64,000 nucleotides of DNA from Paraburkholderia flava (GTDB taxonomy: Bacteria; Pseudomonadota; Gammaproteobacteria; Burkholderiales; Burkholderiaceae), in the NCBI RefSeq assembly GCF_004359985.1, contig NZ_SMRO01000001.1, positions 1,302,001-1,366,000 on the forward strand. Direction: 5' to 3'. Positions 43,582-52,341 of the stretch are shown one piece after another. The translations under genes and the position numbers were made by a program. The stretch's first letter is position 1; each line of letters starts with the position of its first letter. The notes below the pieces were generated by a model. That model saw only the letters and a program-made list of their open reading frames with translations. It did not search any database and was not told the DNA's origin.

Positions 43582-44725
43582 AGCCTTGCACTACGACGTC
43601 GCGATCGCGGGCGGCGGGCTCGTCGGCGCATCGGCGGCGCTGGCACTCGCGCGGCGGGGCTTGCGCGTCGGATTGTTCGAGCGACGCTTCTGCGGCGCGC
43701 AGGCGAGCGGCGTGAACTACGGCGGCGTGCGCTGCCAGGGACGCCCCGCCGAACAACTACCGCTCGCGCTGCGTGCACGCCGCGTGTGGGACCGGTTGCC
43801 GGAACTGATCGGCATCGACGGGGAATTCGTCGTGTCGGGTCATTTGCGACTTGCGCGTAGCGAAGCCGATCTTGCCGCGCTCGAAGCGTATGCCGTTCTC
43901 GCACGCGAGCATGGTCTCGATCTGCAGTTGATTACCGGCGCCGCGTTCCGGCAGCGTTATCCGTGGCTCGGCGAAGCGGCGCTCGCGGGTTCGCTATGCG
44001 CAACCGATGGCCACGCGAATCCGCGTCTCGTGTCGCCCGCATTCGCACGTGCGGCTCGCGCAGCGGGTGCCGACGTGCGCGAACAGACACCGCTCATCGA
44101 CGTCATTCACGACGGCACACGCTTCCAGCTGCGCGCAGGCGAACACGGCGAGCTGAGCGCAAGCGCCGACTGGTTGATCAATTCGTCGGGCGCGTGGGCG
44201 AACACCATCGCGGAACGCTTCGGCGAAGCGATCCCGATGCAACCGATCTACCCGAACATGTGGGTCACCGAGCCGTTGCCGCCGTTCATCACGCACAACC
44301 TCGGCGTCTATGGCGGCGGCATTTACGCACGCCAGGTCGAGCGCGGTAACTGCGTGATCGGCGGCGGACGCGGACATGGCGACGCCGAGTACGGCCAGCC
44401 GTCGACCGAGACGACGCGCGCGGTGATGCGCGACGCGTGCGCGCTGCTGCCCGCACTGCGCGACGCATTGTTGATTCGTACGTGGAGCGGTGTCGAAGGC
44501 TGCACGCCCGATCACAACCCGGTGATCGCCGCGAGCCGCAACGTGCCACGTCTGCTTCACGCATTCGGTTTTTCCGGCGGCGGGTTTCTGCTCGCGCCGG
44601 GCGTCGGCGAAGTGCTCGCCGAAATGGTCGTCGACGGTGCAAGTACCACGCCGCTCGACGCATTCGCGATCGATCGTTTTGCAGCGCAGGCTGTTCCGTC
44701 AGACAACCTTTCCCGCGTTACTTGA
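43574..44725 (+). CDS. HcnC-like D-amino-acid/opine oxidase beta subunit
   Basis: A 383-residue DAO-family flavoprotein. It overlaps the alpha subunit by 8 bases. The FAD motif is YDVAIAGGGLVGASAALALARRGLRVGLFE (about 6-35); GVNYGGVRCQGRP and a late GFSGGGFLLAPGVGEVLAEMV segment follow. This is the catalytic subunit that removes hydrogen from a secondary or D-amino group, giving an imine. Known relatives act on glycine (to cyanide), D-hydroxyproline, nopaline/octopine or sarcosine-like amines. The true substrate should match that of the linked ABC transporter. Confidence 0.9.
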   Translation: MSEALHYDVAIAGGGLVGASAALALARRGLRVGLFERRFCGAQASGVNYGGVRCQGRPAEQLPLALRARRVWDRLPELIGIDGEFVVSGHLRLARSEADLAALEAYAVLAREHGLDLQLITGAAFRQRYPWLGEAALAGSLCATDGHANPRLVSPAFARAARAAGADVREQTPLIDVIHDGTRFQLRAGEHGELSASADWLINSSGAWANTIAERFGEAIPMQPIYPNMWVTEPLPPFITHNLGVYGGGIYARQVERGNCVIGGGRGHGDAEYGQPSTETTRAVMRDACALLPALRDALLIRTWSGVEGCTPDHNPVIAASRNVPRLLHAFGFSGGGFLLAPGVGEVLAEMVVDGASTTPLDAFAIDRFAAQAVPSDNLSRVT

Positions 44726-44735
44726 GGAGACCACC

Positions 44736-45782
44736 ATGAAACTGTCCAGAACGATCGCGGCCGCCGCCGCGCTGTGCCTGATGGGCGCTACCGCGTCCGC
44801 CTGGTCGCAGAGTAAGACCATTTACATCGGCATGAACGGCGGCCCGATGGAAAAGGCCTACACGAGCCAGATTCTGCCCGACTTCGAAAAGGCCAATAAC
44901 GTGAAGGTCGTCGTCGTGCCGGGCACGTCGTCGGACGTGCTCGCGAAGCTGCTTGCGAATCGCAACAGCCCGCAGATTCACGTCGCGTTTCTCGATGACG
45001 GCGTGATGGCACGCGCGGTCAGCATGGGCGTGTGCGAGAAGCTCGACGACTCGCCGGTGCTCAAGGAGTTGTACCCGTTCGCACGGATGAAGGGCGACGT
45101 CGGCGCCGGCGTGCAGCTCGGCATGACCGGCATCGCGTACAACAAGAAACTGTTCGCGGAAAAAGGCTGGGCGCCGCCGACGTCATGGATGGACTTCGCC
45201 GATCCGAAGTACAAGGGCAAGGTGGTGTTTCAGTCGGCATCGAGCAGCACGTTCGGTCTGCACGGCTTTCTCGCGATCAACCGGTTGCTCGGCGGTAGCG
45301 AACAGAACGTCGAACCCGGCTTCACGAAATGGGCGACCACGGTCGGCCCGAACGTCGTCGAATACATTCCGAACTCGGCGAAGATTTCGGAGATGGTGCA
45401 GACCGGCGAAGCGGGCCTCTTTCCGCTCACGCCGACAGCGGTCGGCGACTTGCAGGACAAGGGCATTCCGGTCGCTTACGTGAATCCGAAGGAAGGGCCG
45501 GTGCTGCTGCTCGTCGACGTATGCGTCGTGAAAAACAATCCCGACCCGCAGCTGGCGCAGAAGCTCGCGCAGTTCCTGCTGTCCGCACCCGCGCAGACGA
45601 AGGCCGCCGACAGCAGCAGGCAGATTCCGACCAACCGCAACGCGAAGATGCCGGCAGCGATGCAGCAGAGCCTCGGCGACCTCGACGCGCTCGTGCGCAA
45701 GGTCACCGTGGTCGACTGGGACGTGATCAACGCGCACCGCGCGCAGTGGGACACGCGGTGGAACCGGCAGATCGAGCGTTAA
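44736..45782 (+). CDS. PotD-like ABC transporter substrate-binding protein
   Basis: A 348-residue periplasmic binding protein placed last in the operon. ATG 44736 has GAGGAGA upstream; the signal peptide MKLSRTIAAAAALCLMGATASAWSQ is cleaved near SAWSQ. The mature part starts KTIYIGMNGGPMEKAYTSQILPDFEKANNVKV, like polyamine/Fe/opine binders of the PotD group; other features are GAGVQLGMTGIAYNKKLF and PPTSWMDFADPKYKGKVVF. It supplies the PotABC-like importer encoded at the front of the operon. The gene ends 6 bases from the convergent ketopantoate-reductase gene. Confidence 0.9.
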   Translation: MKLSRTIAAAAALCLMGATASAWSQSKTIYIGMNGGPMEKAYTSQILPDFEKANNVKVVVVPGTSSDVLAKLLANRNSPQIHVAFLDDGVMARAVSMGVCEKLDDSPVLKELYPFARMKGDVGAGVQLGMTGIAYNKKLFAEKGWAPPTSWMDFADPKYKGKVVFQSASSSTFGLHGFLAINRLLGGSEQNVEPGFTKWATTVGPNVVEYIPNSAKISEMVQTGEAGLFPLTPTAVGDLQDKGIPVAYVNPKEGPVLLLVDVCVVKNNPDPQLAQKLAQFLLSAPAQTKAADSSRQIPTNRNAKMPAAMQQSLGDLDALVRKVTVVDWDVINAHRAQWDTRWNRQIER

Positions 45783-45788
45783 ACGCGC

Positions 45789-46724
45789 TTAGACGTTACG
45801 TGCCTGACGCGCCGCGTACGCCTTCAGATGGTTGTACGCGATGCGCAGCAGCGACAACGTGTCGCCGTGCTGCGCGTCGCCGCCGCGTGCGATCAGGTCG
45901 CCGAGAATGTGATCGGCTTCAGTCGGCGCCTGGTTCTCGACGTCGCGCAGCATCGATGCAGTGAGCGGCGAGCCCGCTGCGAACAGCACCGTGTTCGCAC
46001 GACCGTCGAACGCTGCGCCGACCGGATGCCCGTTGTGCGCCGCGACCGCGCGGCATTCGCCGAGCAACCCTTCGATCACGCGACGACCATCCGGTGCCGC
46101 GAGAATGTCGCCGATCGCCGCGCGGTTCAGACACGTCGACGCGGCGAGCGTCGCGAGAAACACCCACTTTTCCCACATCTGCTGCAGCACGTTGTCGGCG
46201 GCGCTCGCTTCGAAGTCGGCGCCCTGCATCTGCGCGGCGATCGCGCTAACACGCTCGCTAATGCCGCCCTGCAGTTCGCCGAACGACAGCGAGTGCATGT
46301 CGTTCAGGTGAACGATTTCGCGTGCCGGGTTCAGCGTCGCCGCGATCACGCACTGGCCGCCAAGCACACGCGATGCGCCGAACTTCTGCGTCAGCACGTC
46401 GATATGGCGCATGCCGTTCAACAGCGGCAGGATCGCGGTATCAGGACCGACGGCCGGCGCGAACGATGCAATCGCGTCGTCGAGATGGTAGGCCTTGCAG
46501 CTCAGCAGCACGAGATCGTAGGGTCCGTCGATGCTATCGGCCTGCACCGTCTTCACATCGCGCAGCGTCGCGTCGCCGCGCGGACTGCGGATCACGAGAC
46601 CCGCTTCCTTCAACTGCGCGTCGCGCGCAGGCCGCACGAGAAACGTCACGTCGCGTCCGGCCTGCACGAGACGTCCGCCGAAATAGCCGCCGACCGCGCC
46701 GGCTCCCACCACGAGAATACGCAT
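45789..46724 (-). CDS. Ketopantoate reductase-family protein
   Basis: A 311-residue ApbA/PanE-family dehydrogenase. The NADP-binding motif is MRILVVGAGAVGGYFGGRLVQAGRDVTFLVRP; a C-terminal helical domain follows from about residue 175 with the Lys of EKWVFLATLAASTCLNR at the catalytic position. The family reduces 2-dehydropantoate, but many genomes carry extra paralogues acting on other 2-oxo acids. It has no pantothenate neighbours. Convergence with the amine-dehydrogenase operon is probably incidental. Confidence 0.88.
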   Translation of the reverse strand: MRILVVGAGAVGGYFGGRLVQAGRDVTFLVRPARDAQLKEAGLVIRSPRGDATLRDVKTVQADSIDGPYDLVLLSCKAYHLDDAIASFAPAVGPDTAILPLLNGMRHIDVLTQKFGASRVLGGQCVIAATLNPAREIVHLNDMHSLSFGELQGGISERVSAIAAQMQGADFEASAADNVLQQMWEKWVFLATLAASTCLNRAAIGDILAAPDGRRVIEGLLGECRAVAAHNGHPVGAAFDGRANTVLFAAGSPLTASMLRDVENQAPTEADHILGDLIARGGDAQHGDTLSLLRIAYNHLKAYAARQARNV

Positions 46725-46896
46725 TACGACTCCTTGATCGATCTGTTTGTATTTGTCTGTTCGTGAGCGGTTTGGCGTCTTTGCAGCGCCGCTAGAACCG
46801 CAAGCCGGTCACTCTAGCAAGATTCGCTTACACGCACCTGCGGCTGCGCATGAATCCGCGCCGCCGTCAGGGTTACCCTCCGCTGCGTGTGTATGC

Positions 46897-48360
46897 TCAG
46901 TGCGCCGATGCAACGTTTGCCGCATCCCCCGCTTCCCACCCGCCGCCGAGCGACCGATACATCGCAACCGCCGCAAGCGCATGCTCGCGCTGCGCTTCGT
47001 TCAGCGACTGCGCGTCGCGCAGATACGCCTCCTGCGCGTCGAGCACGTCGAGGAAACTCGACGCGCCGCCCTTGTACAACGCATTCGACAACCGCAGCGC
47101 ATCGCTCGACGCAGCCACCGCGCCACCGAGCCGCTGCACCTGCGCCGCACCGCTGACGAGATCGCTGCGCGTGTCCTCGATTTCCTTCAGTGCGAGCAGC
47201 ATCGTCTGCTGCAGATGCAGCTGCGATTCGCGCATCCGGCTCTCGTTCTCGCCGATGTTCGCGGTGATGCGACCGGCGTTGAAGATCGGACTTGTCGCGC
47301 TCAACGCGGCGCTGAACAGGTTGTCGGTCAGCGTCGGCAAACCGAGGTACGACGAGGAGAGCAGGCCGTCGTTGAGGCTCAGCCTGAACTGCGGATAGCG
47401 CTGCGCCTTCGCCGCGCCGACTTCGGCCGCGCGCTGTTCGACGCCCGCGTACGCAGTCAGCACGTCGGGGCGGCGCAGCAGTGCTTCGGACGGCAGCGTT
47501 TGCGGTACGCCAGCCGGCGGCACGGGCACCTTCACCGCTTGTGCGCCAGTATCGTTCGTCAGCAAGCCATTCACGCTTTCAGGCGTGCTGCCCGACAACA
47601 CCGCGATCAGGCTCGTCTGATGCTGGATCGTCGATTGCACGCGCGGAATGCGTGACTGCAGTTCTTCGAGCTGATTGCGTGCCCGCGCGACGTCGAGCTG
47701 CGTCGACAGGCCGTAGCGCAAACGCTGCTGCGTGAGCGTCAACGCGCGGCTGCGAATCTGCTCGTTTTCGTCGAGGATGCGCAGGTCCGCCTGCGCCCAG
47801 CGCAGATCGACATATGCGCTCGCGATGTTCGCCGCAAGTGCGAGCCGCAGATCGCTCAACGCGGATTCGCGGCCGCTCGTCTGTGCGCGTGCTGCGAGCA
47901 CCGCGAGACGCTCGCCGCCGAACACGTCCGGCGTCCAGCTTGCGGCGAGGCCAAAGCCTGCCTGGCGCACGTAACCGAGTGGCGGCGGCGTGTTCTGGCG
48001 AATGTCGGCGGCCTGCGCGTTCGCGTCGAGTTCGGGCAGCAGCGCGGCGCCGCGCTGCGTCTCGATCGACTGCGCCTGCTTCACGCGTTCCACGGCCGCC
48101 TTCACGTCGAGGTTGCCGTCGAGCGCGGACTGGATCAGTTGATGCATCACAGGGTCGCCGAATTGCGTCCACCATGCGTCGGCGTCCGTCGTGCTGGTCG
48201 TGCTTGCGGGAGCGTCGACGCTCCATGCCGCAGGCGCGACGGTCTTCACTGTCTGCGGCAAATCCGCGTGCTGTGCGGGCGGCACCGCGCACGCGGCGAG
48301 CATCGTGAGCGCGACAACGAGAAAGCCGTTGCGGGCAGTGTGATTCAGGATCGATCTCAT
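46897..48360 (-). CDS. NodT-family outer-membrane efflux lipoprotein
   Basis: A 487-residue OprM/NodT-type outer-membrane factor. ATG 48360 (MRSILNHTARNGFLVVALTML) leads into lipobox LAAC (Cys about 24); the upstream basic frame is not needed. Two outer-efflux (TolC-like) repeats cover about 70-270 and 285-475, including ANIASAYVDLRWAQADLRI and an ALxxGxxS-type LYKGGASSFLDVLDAQEAYL. It forms the exit duct for the EmrAB-like pump encoded just upstream on the same strand (23 bases gap). Confidence 0.92.
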   Translation of the reverse strand: MRSILNHTARNGFLVVALTMLAACAVPPAQHADLPQTVKTVAPAAWSVDAPASTTSTTDADAWWTQFGDPVMHQLIQSALDGNLDVKAAVERVKQAQSIETQRGAALLPELDANAQAADIRQNTPPPLGYVRQAGFGLAASWTPDVFGGERLAVLAARAQTSGRESALSDLRLALAANIASAYVDLRWAQADLRILDENEQIRSRALTLTQQRLRYGLSTQLDVARARNQLEELQSRIPRVQSTIQHQTSLIAVLSGSTPESVNGLLTNDTGAQAVKVPVPPAGVPQTLPSEALLRRPDVLTAYAGVEQRAAEVGAAKAQRYPQFRLSLNDGLLSSSYLGLPTLTDNLFSAALSATSPIFNAGRITANIGENESRMRESQLHLQQTMLLALKEIEDTRSDLVSGAAQVQRLGGAVAASSDALRLSNALYKGGASSFLDVLDAQEAYLRDAQSLNEAQREHALAAVAMYRSLGGGWEAGDAANVASAH

Positions 48361-48383
48361 GGTTTTGTCTTGATGAAGTAGTC

Positions 48384-49988
48384 TTAGTGCGCTTCGGGAG
48401 GCGGCGGACGGTTGCCGAACGAATGCGTGAACAGCACGCTCAGCAGTCCGACGGCGAAACACGCGGCCACCACGTAAAACGTGTCGGAGAATGTGAGCAC
48501 GAGTGCTTCGCGCATCAGCAGTGCATGCAGCGAACCGAGCCCCGCGTTCGCCGCATTCAGCGCGTCGCCGCCCACCGCCGCGAAATGCGCAGTCTGCGAT
48601 TGCAGCAGCGATTCGACCACGGGACGCCCTGCTGTGACGTGCTCGTCGAGCCGCGAATAGTGCAGGTTCAACCGGTCGTTGAGCATCGTGCTCGTCACCG
48701 CGATGCCGATTGCGCCGCCCAGGTTACGCATCAGATTGAACAGCCCGCTCGCCGACTTGAGCCGCGACGGCGGCAACGAACCGAGCGCCATCGTGACGAT
48801 CGGAGGCACCGCGAACTGCTGGCCGATCCCTCGCAGCGCCTGCGGAACCAGCAGCTCCTTCCAGCCCCACTGGTTCGTCATCGGCACGTACAGATAGCAA
48901 CCCACACCGAAGCAGATCAGCCCGAACACCAGCAACCAGCGCATATCGACGAAACGCGCGAGCTGCGAATACGCGACCAGCGCGATCAACTGAAAACAGC
49001 CCACCGACAACAGCGCAATACCGATCTGCAGCGAATCGAAACCACGCACGCGCGCGAGAAACAGCGGCGTCAGAAACACCGCGCAAAACAGCCCGATGCC
49101 CGTGATGAACGACAACAAGCTACCGATACCGAAGTTGCGAATCGCCAGCGCGCGCAGATCGACGATCGGATCTTTCGCAGTCAGCGCATGCACAAGGAAC
49201 AGAAAGCCGCAGATCGCCGAGATCCACGCACAGAACAGAATCGCGTGATCGCTGAACCAGTTCTTGCGCGGCCCTTCTTCGAGCACGTATTCGAGGCAGC
49301 CGAGAAAACCCGACATCAGCAGGATGCCGAGGTAATCGCCTTTTTTCAGCAGCGACAGGTCCATGTCGTCGAAGTGAACGAAGCGCGGCACCAGCACCGT
49401 GACGAGCACGCCGGGCACGAGGTTCAGATAGAACAACCACTGCCACGACCACTGCGACGTGATCCATCCGCCGATCACCGGGCCGATGGTCGGTGCGAGC
49501 GACGCGAGCGCGCTGATCGACGTCGATGCGACCAGACGCTGCTTGCCGGGAAACAGCACGAATGCGGTGGTGAACACGGTCGGAATCATCGCGGCGCCGA
49601 GCGCGCCTTGCAGGCAGCGAAACAGGATCATCGAGTTGATGTCCCACGCGAGCCCGCACAGCATGCTGGTCACCGTGAAGCCGAGCGCGGACGCGGCAAA
49701 CACCCAGCGCGTCGAGAACACGCGCGTGAGCCAACCGGACATCGGAATCACGAGAATTTCCGCGATCAGATAGGACGTCTGCACCCACGAGAGCTCGTCC
49801 TGGCTCGCGGACAATCCGCCGCCGATGTCCTTCAGCGACGACGCGACGATCTGGATGTCGAGTGTCGCCATGAAGAAGCCCACGCACATCAGCACGAAGG
49901 CGAACACTTTCGTGCGCATCGGCAGATCGGCGGGATTGGTGGGTGCGGCGGGAGCGCGGGCGGCGAGGTTGAAAGTAGCGGCGGTCAT
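48384..49988 (-). CDS. EmrB-like DHA2-family drug efflux transporter
   Basis: A 534-residue MFS protein of the 14-helix DHA2 family. ATG 49988 (MTAATFNLAARAPAAPTNPADLPMRTK) sets a normal N-terminus. Signatures are FFMATLDIQIVASSLKDIGGGLSASQDELSWVQTSYL in helix 1, CLQGALGAAMIPTVFTTA, and the motif C region ASLAPTIGPVIGGWI. It exports lipophilic drugs or aromatic acids using protons, in complex with the EmrA-like adaptor (stop-to-start gap 19 bases) and the NodT channel. It shares control by the MarR proteins upstream. Confidence 0.93.
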   Translation of the reverse strand: MTAATFNLAARAPAAPTNPADLPMRTKVFAFVLMCVGFFMATLDIQIVASSLKDIGGGLSASQDELSWVQTSYLIAEILVIPMSGWLTRVFSTRWVFAASALGFTVTSMLCGLAWDINSMILFRCLQGALGAAMIPTVFTTAFVLFPGKQRLVASTSISALASLAPTIGPVIGGWITSQWSWQWLFYLNLVPGVLVTVLVPRFVHFDDMDLSLLKKGDYLGILLMSGFLGCLEYVLEEGPRKNWFSDHAILFCAWISAICGFLFLVHALTAKDPIVDLRALAIRNFGIGSLLSFITGIGLFCAVFLTPLFLARVRGFDSLQIGIALLSVGCFQLIALVAYSQLARFVDMRWLLVFGLICFGVGCYLYVPMTNQWGWKELLVPQALRGIGQQFAVPPIVTMALGSLPPSRLKSASGLFNLMRNLGGAIGIAVTSTMLNDRLNLHYSRLDEHVTAGRPVVESLLQSQTAHFAAVGGDALNAANAGLGSLHALLMREALVLTFSDTFYVVAACFAVGLLSVLFTHSFGNRPPPPEAH

Positions 49989-50007
49989 GATGCGCGCGAG
50001 CCCTGGG

Positions 50008-51111
50008 TTACGAGCGCGCGGACGCGTCGTCGTGCGCGCTGCGGATATGCACGTCGACGTTCGCCGACAGGCCCGGGCGCAGCACGCCCTGCATGTCGCG
50101 CGGCACGTCGAGCCGCACGCGCACTGGCACGCGTTGCACGATCTTCGTGAAGTTGCCGGTCGCGTTTTCGGCGGGCAGCACGCTGAATGTCGCGCCCGTT
50201 GCCGGTGCGAGACTTTCCACCGTGCCGTGCAGTTCGCGATTCGATGCATCGAGTGACACGTCGACGGAATCGCCCGCGCGCATCTTCTTCAACTGGTCTT
50301 CCTTGAAGTTCGCATCGACCCACAGACCGCTCGCCGGCACGACCGTCAGCAGCGACACGCCGGTGTTCGCGAGCAGCCCGACGCGCGCGGTACGGTTGCC
50401 GATATAGCCGTCGATCGGCGAGCGGATCGTCGTGTATTCGACGTTCAGCGCAGCGACGCGCTGCGCGGCCTGCGCGGTCGCGACGCGTGCCTGCGCATCG
50501 CCGATCTGTGCATCGAGTACCGCGATCTGACGCTGCGCAGCGAGCAGCGCCGCGTTACTGCGGTCCACCGACGCACGCGCCTTCAGCAGATCCGCATCCG
50601 CACGCTCGACGACCTGATTCGACACCGCGTCGTCCTTCACGAGCTCGCGATAACGCGTCTGGTCGGATGCGCTGCGCGTCAACTCGGCACCCGACGCACG
50701 CACCTGCGCGGACTGCTCGTTGATCGTCGCAAGCTGCAGCGATTTTCTCGCCTGCAATTCGGTCACCGCGGCCTGTGCGCTCGCCACTTCCGCTTCGGCC
50801 TGCGCGAGACGCGCGTCGTAGTCGCGCGAGTCGAGCTGGATCAGCACCTGGTTCGCGTGCACGAACTGGTTGTCCTTCACGAGCACGTCGGTGACAAAGC
50901 CGTTCACCCTCGGCGCCATCACGGTGACGTCGCCGCCTACATACGCGTCGTCGGTCGATTCGATAAAGCGGCCGACGAACGCCCAGTACGACGCCGCGGC
51001 GGCAACCACGACGACCACCGTGACGATCGCCAGCAGCATCCAGGGGATGCGGCGCGGCGGATTGGCGGAACCGGCAGCATCCGGAGCGAGGGTCGATGGA
51101 GTAGTGGACAT
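50008..51111 (-). CDS. EmrA-like membrane-fusion adaptor
   Basis: A 367-residue HlyD/EmrA-family periplasmic adaptor. An N-terminal cytoplasmic segment precedes one transmembrane helix (WMLLAIVTVVVVVAAAASYWAFV, about 25-47). Lipoyl halves are DDAYVGGDVTVMAPRVNGFVTDVLVKDNQ and TTIRSPIDGYIGNRTARVGLLANTG, separated by a coiled-coil hairpin of about 110 residues, and a beta-barrel domain comes last. It links EmrB-like and NodT-like components. A GTGC-N4-GCAC palindrome lies 11 bases before its start codon. Confidence 0.93.
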   Translation of the reverse strand: MSTTPSTLAPDAAGSANPPRRIPWMLLAIVTVVVVVAAAASYWAFVGRFIESTDDAYVGGDVTVMAPRVNGFVTDVLVKDNQFVHANQVLIQLDSRDYDARLAQAEAEVASAQAAVTELQARKSLQLATINEQSAQVRASGAELTRSASDQTRYRELVKDDAVSNQVVERADADLLKARASVDRSNAALLAAQRQIAVLDAQIGDAQARVATAQAAQRVAALNVEYTTIRSPIDGYIGNRTARVGLLANTGVSLLTVVPASGLWVDANFKEDQLKKMRAGDSVDVSLDASNRELHGTVESLAPATGATFSVLPAENATGNFTKIVQRVPVRVRLDVPRDMQGVLRPGLSANVDVHIRSAHDDASARS

Positions 51112-51122
51112 GGTCTCTGTGT

Positions 51123-51134
51123 GTGCTTATGCAC
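51123..51134. promoter_or_regulatory. MarR operator candidate before emrA
   Basis: GTGCTTATGCAC is a GTGC-N4-GCAC palindrome; the minus-strand context AGAGTGCATAAGCAC closely matches AGTGTATATGCAC before marR1. Confidence 0.6.
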
Positions 51135-51207
51135 TCTCTAGCGTTAAAAAAAAGCGCGTCGTGCGCCGGGTCTGGATCGATGCAAGCGTTGCAGGCGATG
51201 CGTAAAA

Positions 51208-51624
51208 CTAGCTACCGGTCATGTCGAGCAGTTCGCGTCGTAAAGCAGCCGAACGCTGCGTGCCGAAGCGCTGCTCGAACTCGTTCTGCGCGGCACGCCA
51301 GTGGTTTTTCGCCGCTTCCAGCCGCGCGTGGCCCGCGTCGGTCAACACCAGCGACAGGAACCGGTGATCCGATGTCGATGCGTCGCTGGCGACGAGCCCG
51401 TCACGCTGCAACGGTCGAAGCGCGCGTAATAGCGTCGTGCGGTCCATCACCATCTCGTCGGCGAGCATGCGCATCGTCCGCCAGCGGCCGCTTCTCAACC
51501 GGAACAGGATCGAGAACTGCGTGATCGTCAGGCCGACGTTCGCGAGATGCCGGTCGTACATCTGCGACGCGTAACGCGCAGCCTGCCGGACTGCGAAGCA
51601 GTCGTCGTCCGGAGTTGATTCCAT
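51208..51624 (-). CDS. MarR-family regulator 1 of the efflux operon
   Basis: A 138-residue MarR protein. ATG 51624 (MESTPDDDCFAVRQAAR) has GAGGTG upstream and matches the length of its paralogue; the frame to 51684 would start inside the operator region. The winged helix is at about 55-95 (RMLADEMVMDRTTLLRALRPLQRDGLV). It is clearly a duplicate of the next protein. Cys9 followed by Phe and, 14 residues later, Tyr23 match the Cys15-Phe-...-Tyr29 pattern of OhrR. It likely represses emrA and its own gene, released by a drug, aromatic acid or oxidant. Confidence 0.88.
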   Translation of the reverse strand: MESTPDDDCFAVRQAARYASQMYDRHLANVGLTITQFSILFRLRSGRWRTMRMLADEMVMDRTTLLRALRPLQRDGLVASDASTSDHRFLSLVLTDAGHARLEAAKNHWRAAQNEFEQRFGTQRSAALRRELLDMTGS

Positions 51625-51660
51625 CGCTTCGCACCTCGCGGTTCGCACATCGCGGACGAA

Positions 51661-51672
51661 GTGCATATACAC
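51661..51672. promoter_or_regulatory. MarR operator candidate before marR1
   Basis: GTGCATATACAC is a near-palindrome 36 bases upstream of the marR1 start with the same half-sites as the copies before emrA and marR2. Confidence 0.55.
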
Positions 51673-51754
51673 TCTATCAATCAAAAAATTTCCCGGATCG
51701 ACTGCGTGCTACCCGTTGCAGTCGAAAACCGGGTGACTTCCTATGCCCTATGCC

Positions 51755-52180
51755 TTATGCAGCCGTCACGTCGAACAGTTCGCCGCGCAGCGCCTTCGCG
51801 CGCGTCTTGCCGAACTTGCTTTCGAATTCGTCCTGCGCCGCGCGCCATGCGATCACGGCCTGCTCGAACGTTGCCTCGCCCGCTTTCGACAGGCTGAACA
51901 TAAACGTGCGACCGTCATGCTCCGATGCTTCCGACTTGACCAGCCCATCGCGCTGCAACGGCTTCAGTGCGCGCACGAGCGTCGTACGCTCCATCACCAT
52001 CGAATCCGCGAGCTCGACCATCGTCAGATGCGGTTTGCGCGACAGCTTGGCGAGAATCGAGAACTGCGCCGCCGTCACGCCGACCTGCCCCATATGGCGC
52101 TCGTAGATCTGCGTGACGAAACGCGCCGCCTGCCGCAGCGCGAAGCAGTTGCACTCGTCGTAGGAAGGAGGTTTGTTCAT
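51755..52180 (-). CDS. MarR-family regulator 2 of the efflux operon
   Basis: A 141-residue MarR protein paralogous to the one downstream, with the same CFALRQAARFVTQIYERHM opening, helix-turn-helix (VELADSMVMERTTLVRALKPLQRDGLV) and C-terminal helices. It has Cys10 and Cys12; Cys12 plus Tyr26 keep the OhrR-like Cys/Tyr spacing, while the position of OhrR Tyr40 is Ala. It is divergent from an MFS exporter. On the minus strand TTGACA, then 15 bases, then TATAGA lies just upstream, with a palindrome between the two boxes, so repression by promoter occlusion is likely. Confidence 0.9.
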   Translation of the reverse strand: MNKPPSYDECNCFALRQAARFVTQIYERHMGQVGVTAAQFSILAKLSRKPHLTMVELADSMVMERTTLVRALKPLQRDGLVKSEASEHDGRTFMFSLSKAGEATFEQAVIAWRAAQDEFESKFGKTRAKALRGELFDVTAA

Positions 52181-52197
52181 GATGGGAAACTCTATAT

Positions 52198-52209
52198 GTG
52201 CGTATGCAC
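52198..52209. promoter_or_regulatory. MarR operator candidate before marR2 and the divergent MFS gene
   Basis: GTGCGTATGCAC is a GTGC-N4-GCAC palindrome placed between a TTGACA and a TATAGA box reading toward marR2. It could also affect the MFS gene on the other side. Confidence 0.62.
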
Positions 52210-52341
52210 CTTGTCAAGCAAAATTGCAGGGGTGAACGGATTGCGGTATGGTCCGGAACCGGGATAACCGAAGCCGAGCCTCGAAACCCAGCTGATCCAC
52301 CGGTGCGCAGACCGCGCGCCGCTCTATATCGGAAGGGCTTC

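Noticed and set aside
43574..44725. Naming the three dehydrogenase subunits hcnA, hcnB and hcnC
   Set aside because: The linked PotABCD-type importer and IclR regulator fit uptake and breakdown of an amine or opine better than cyanide synthesis, and specificity cannot be read from sequence.
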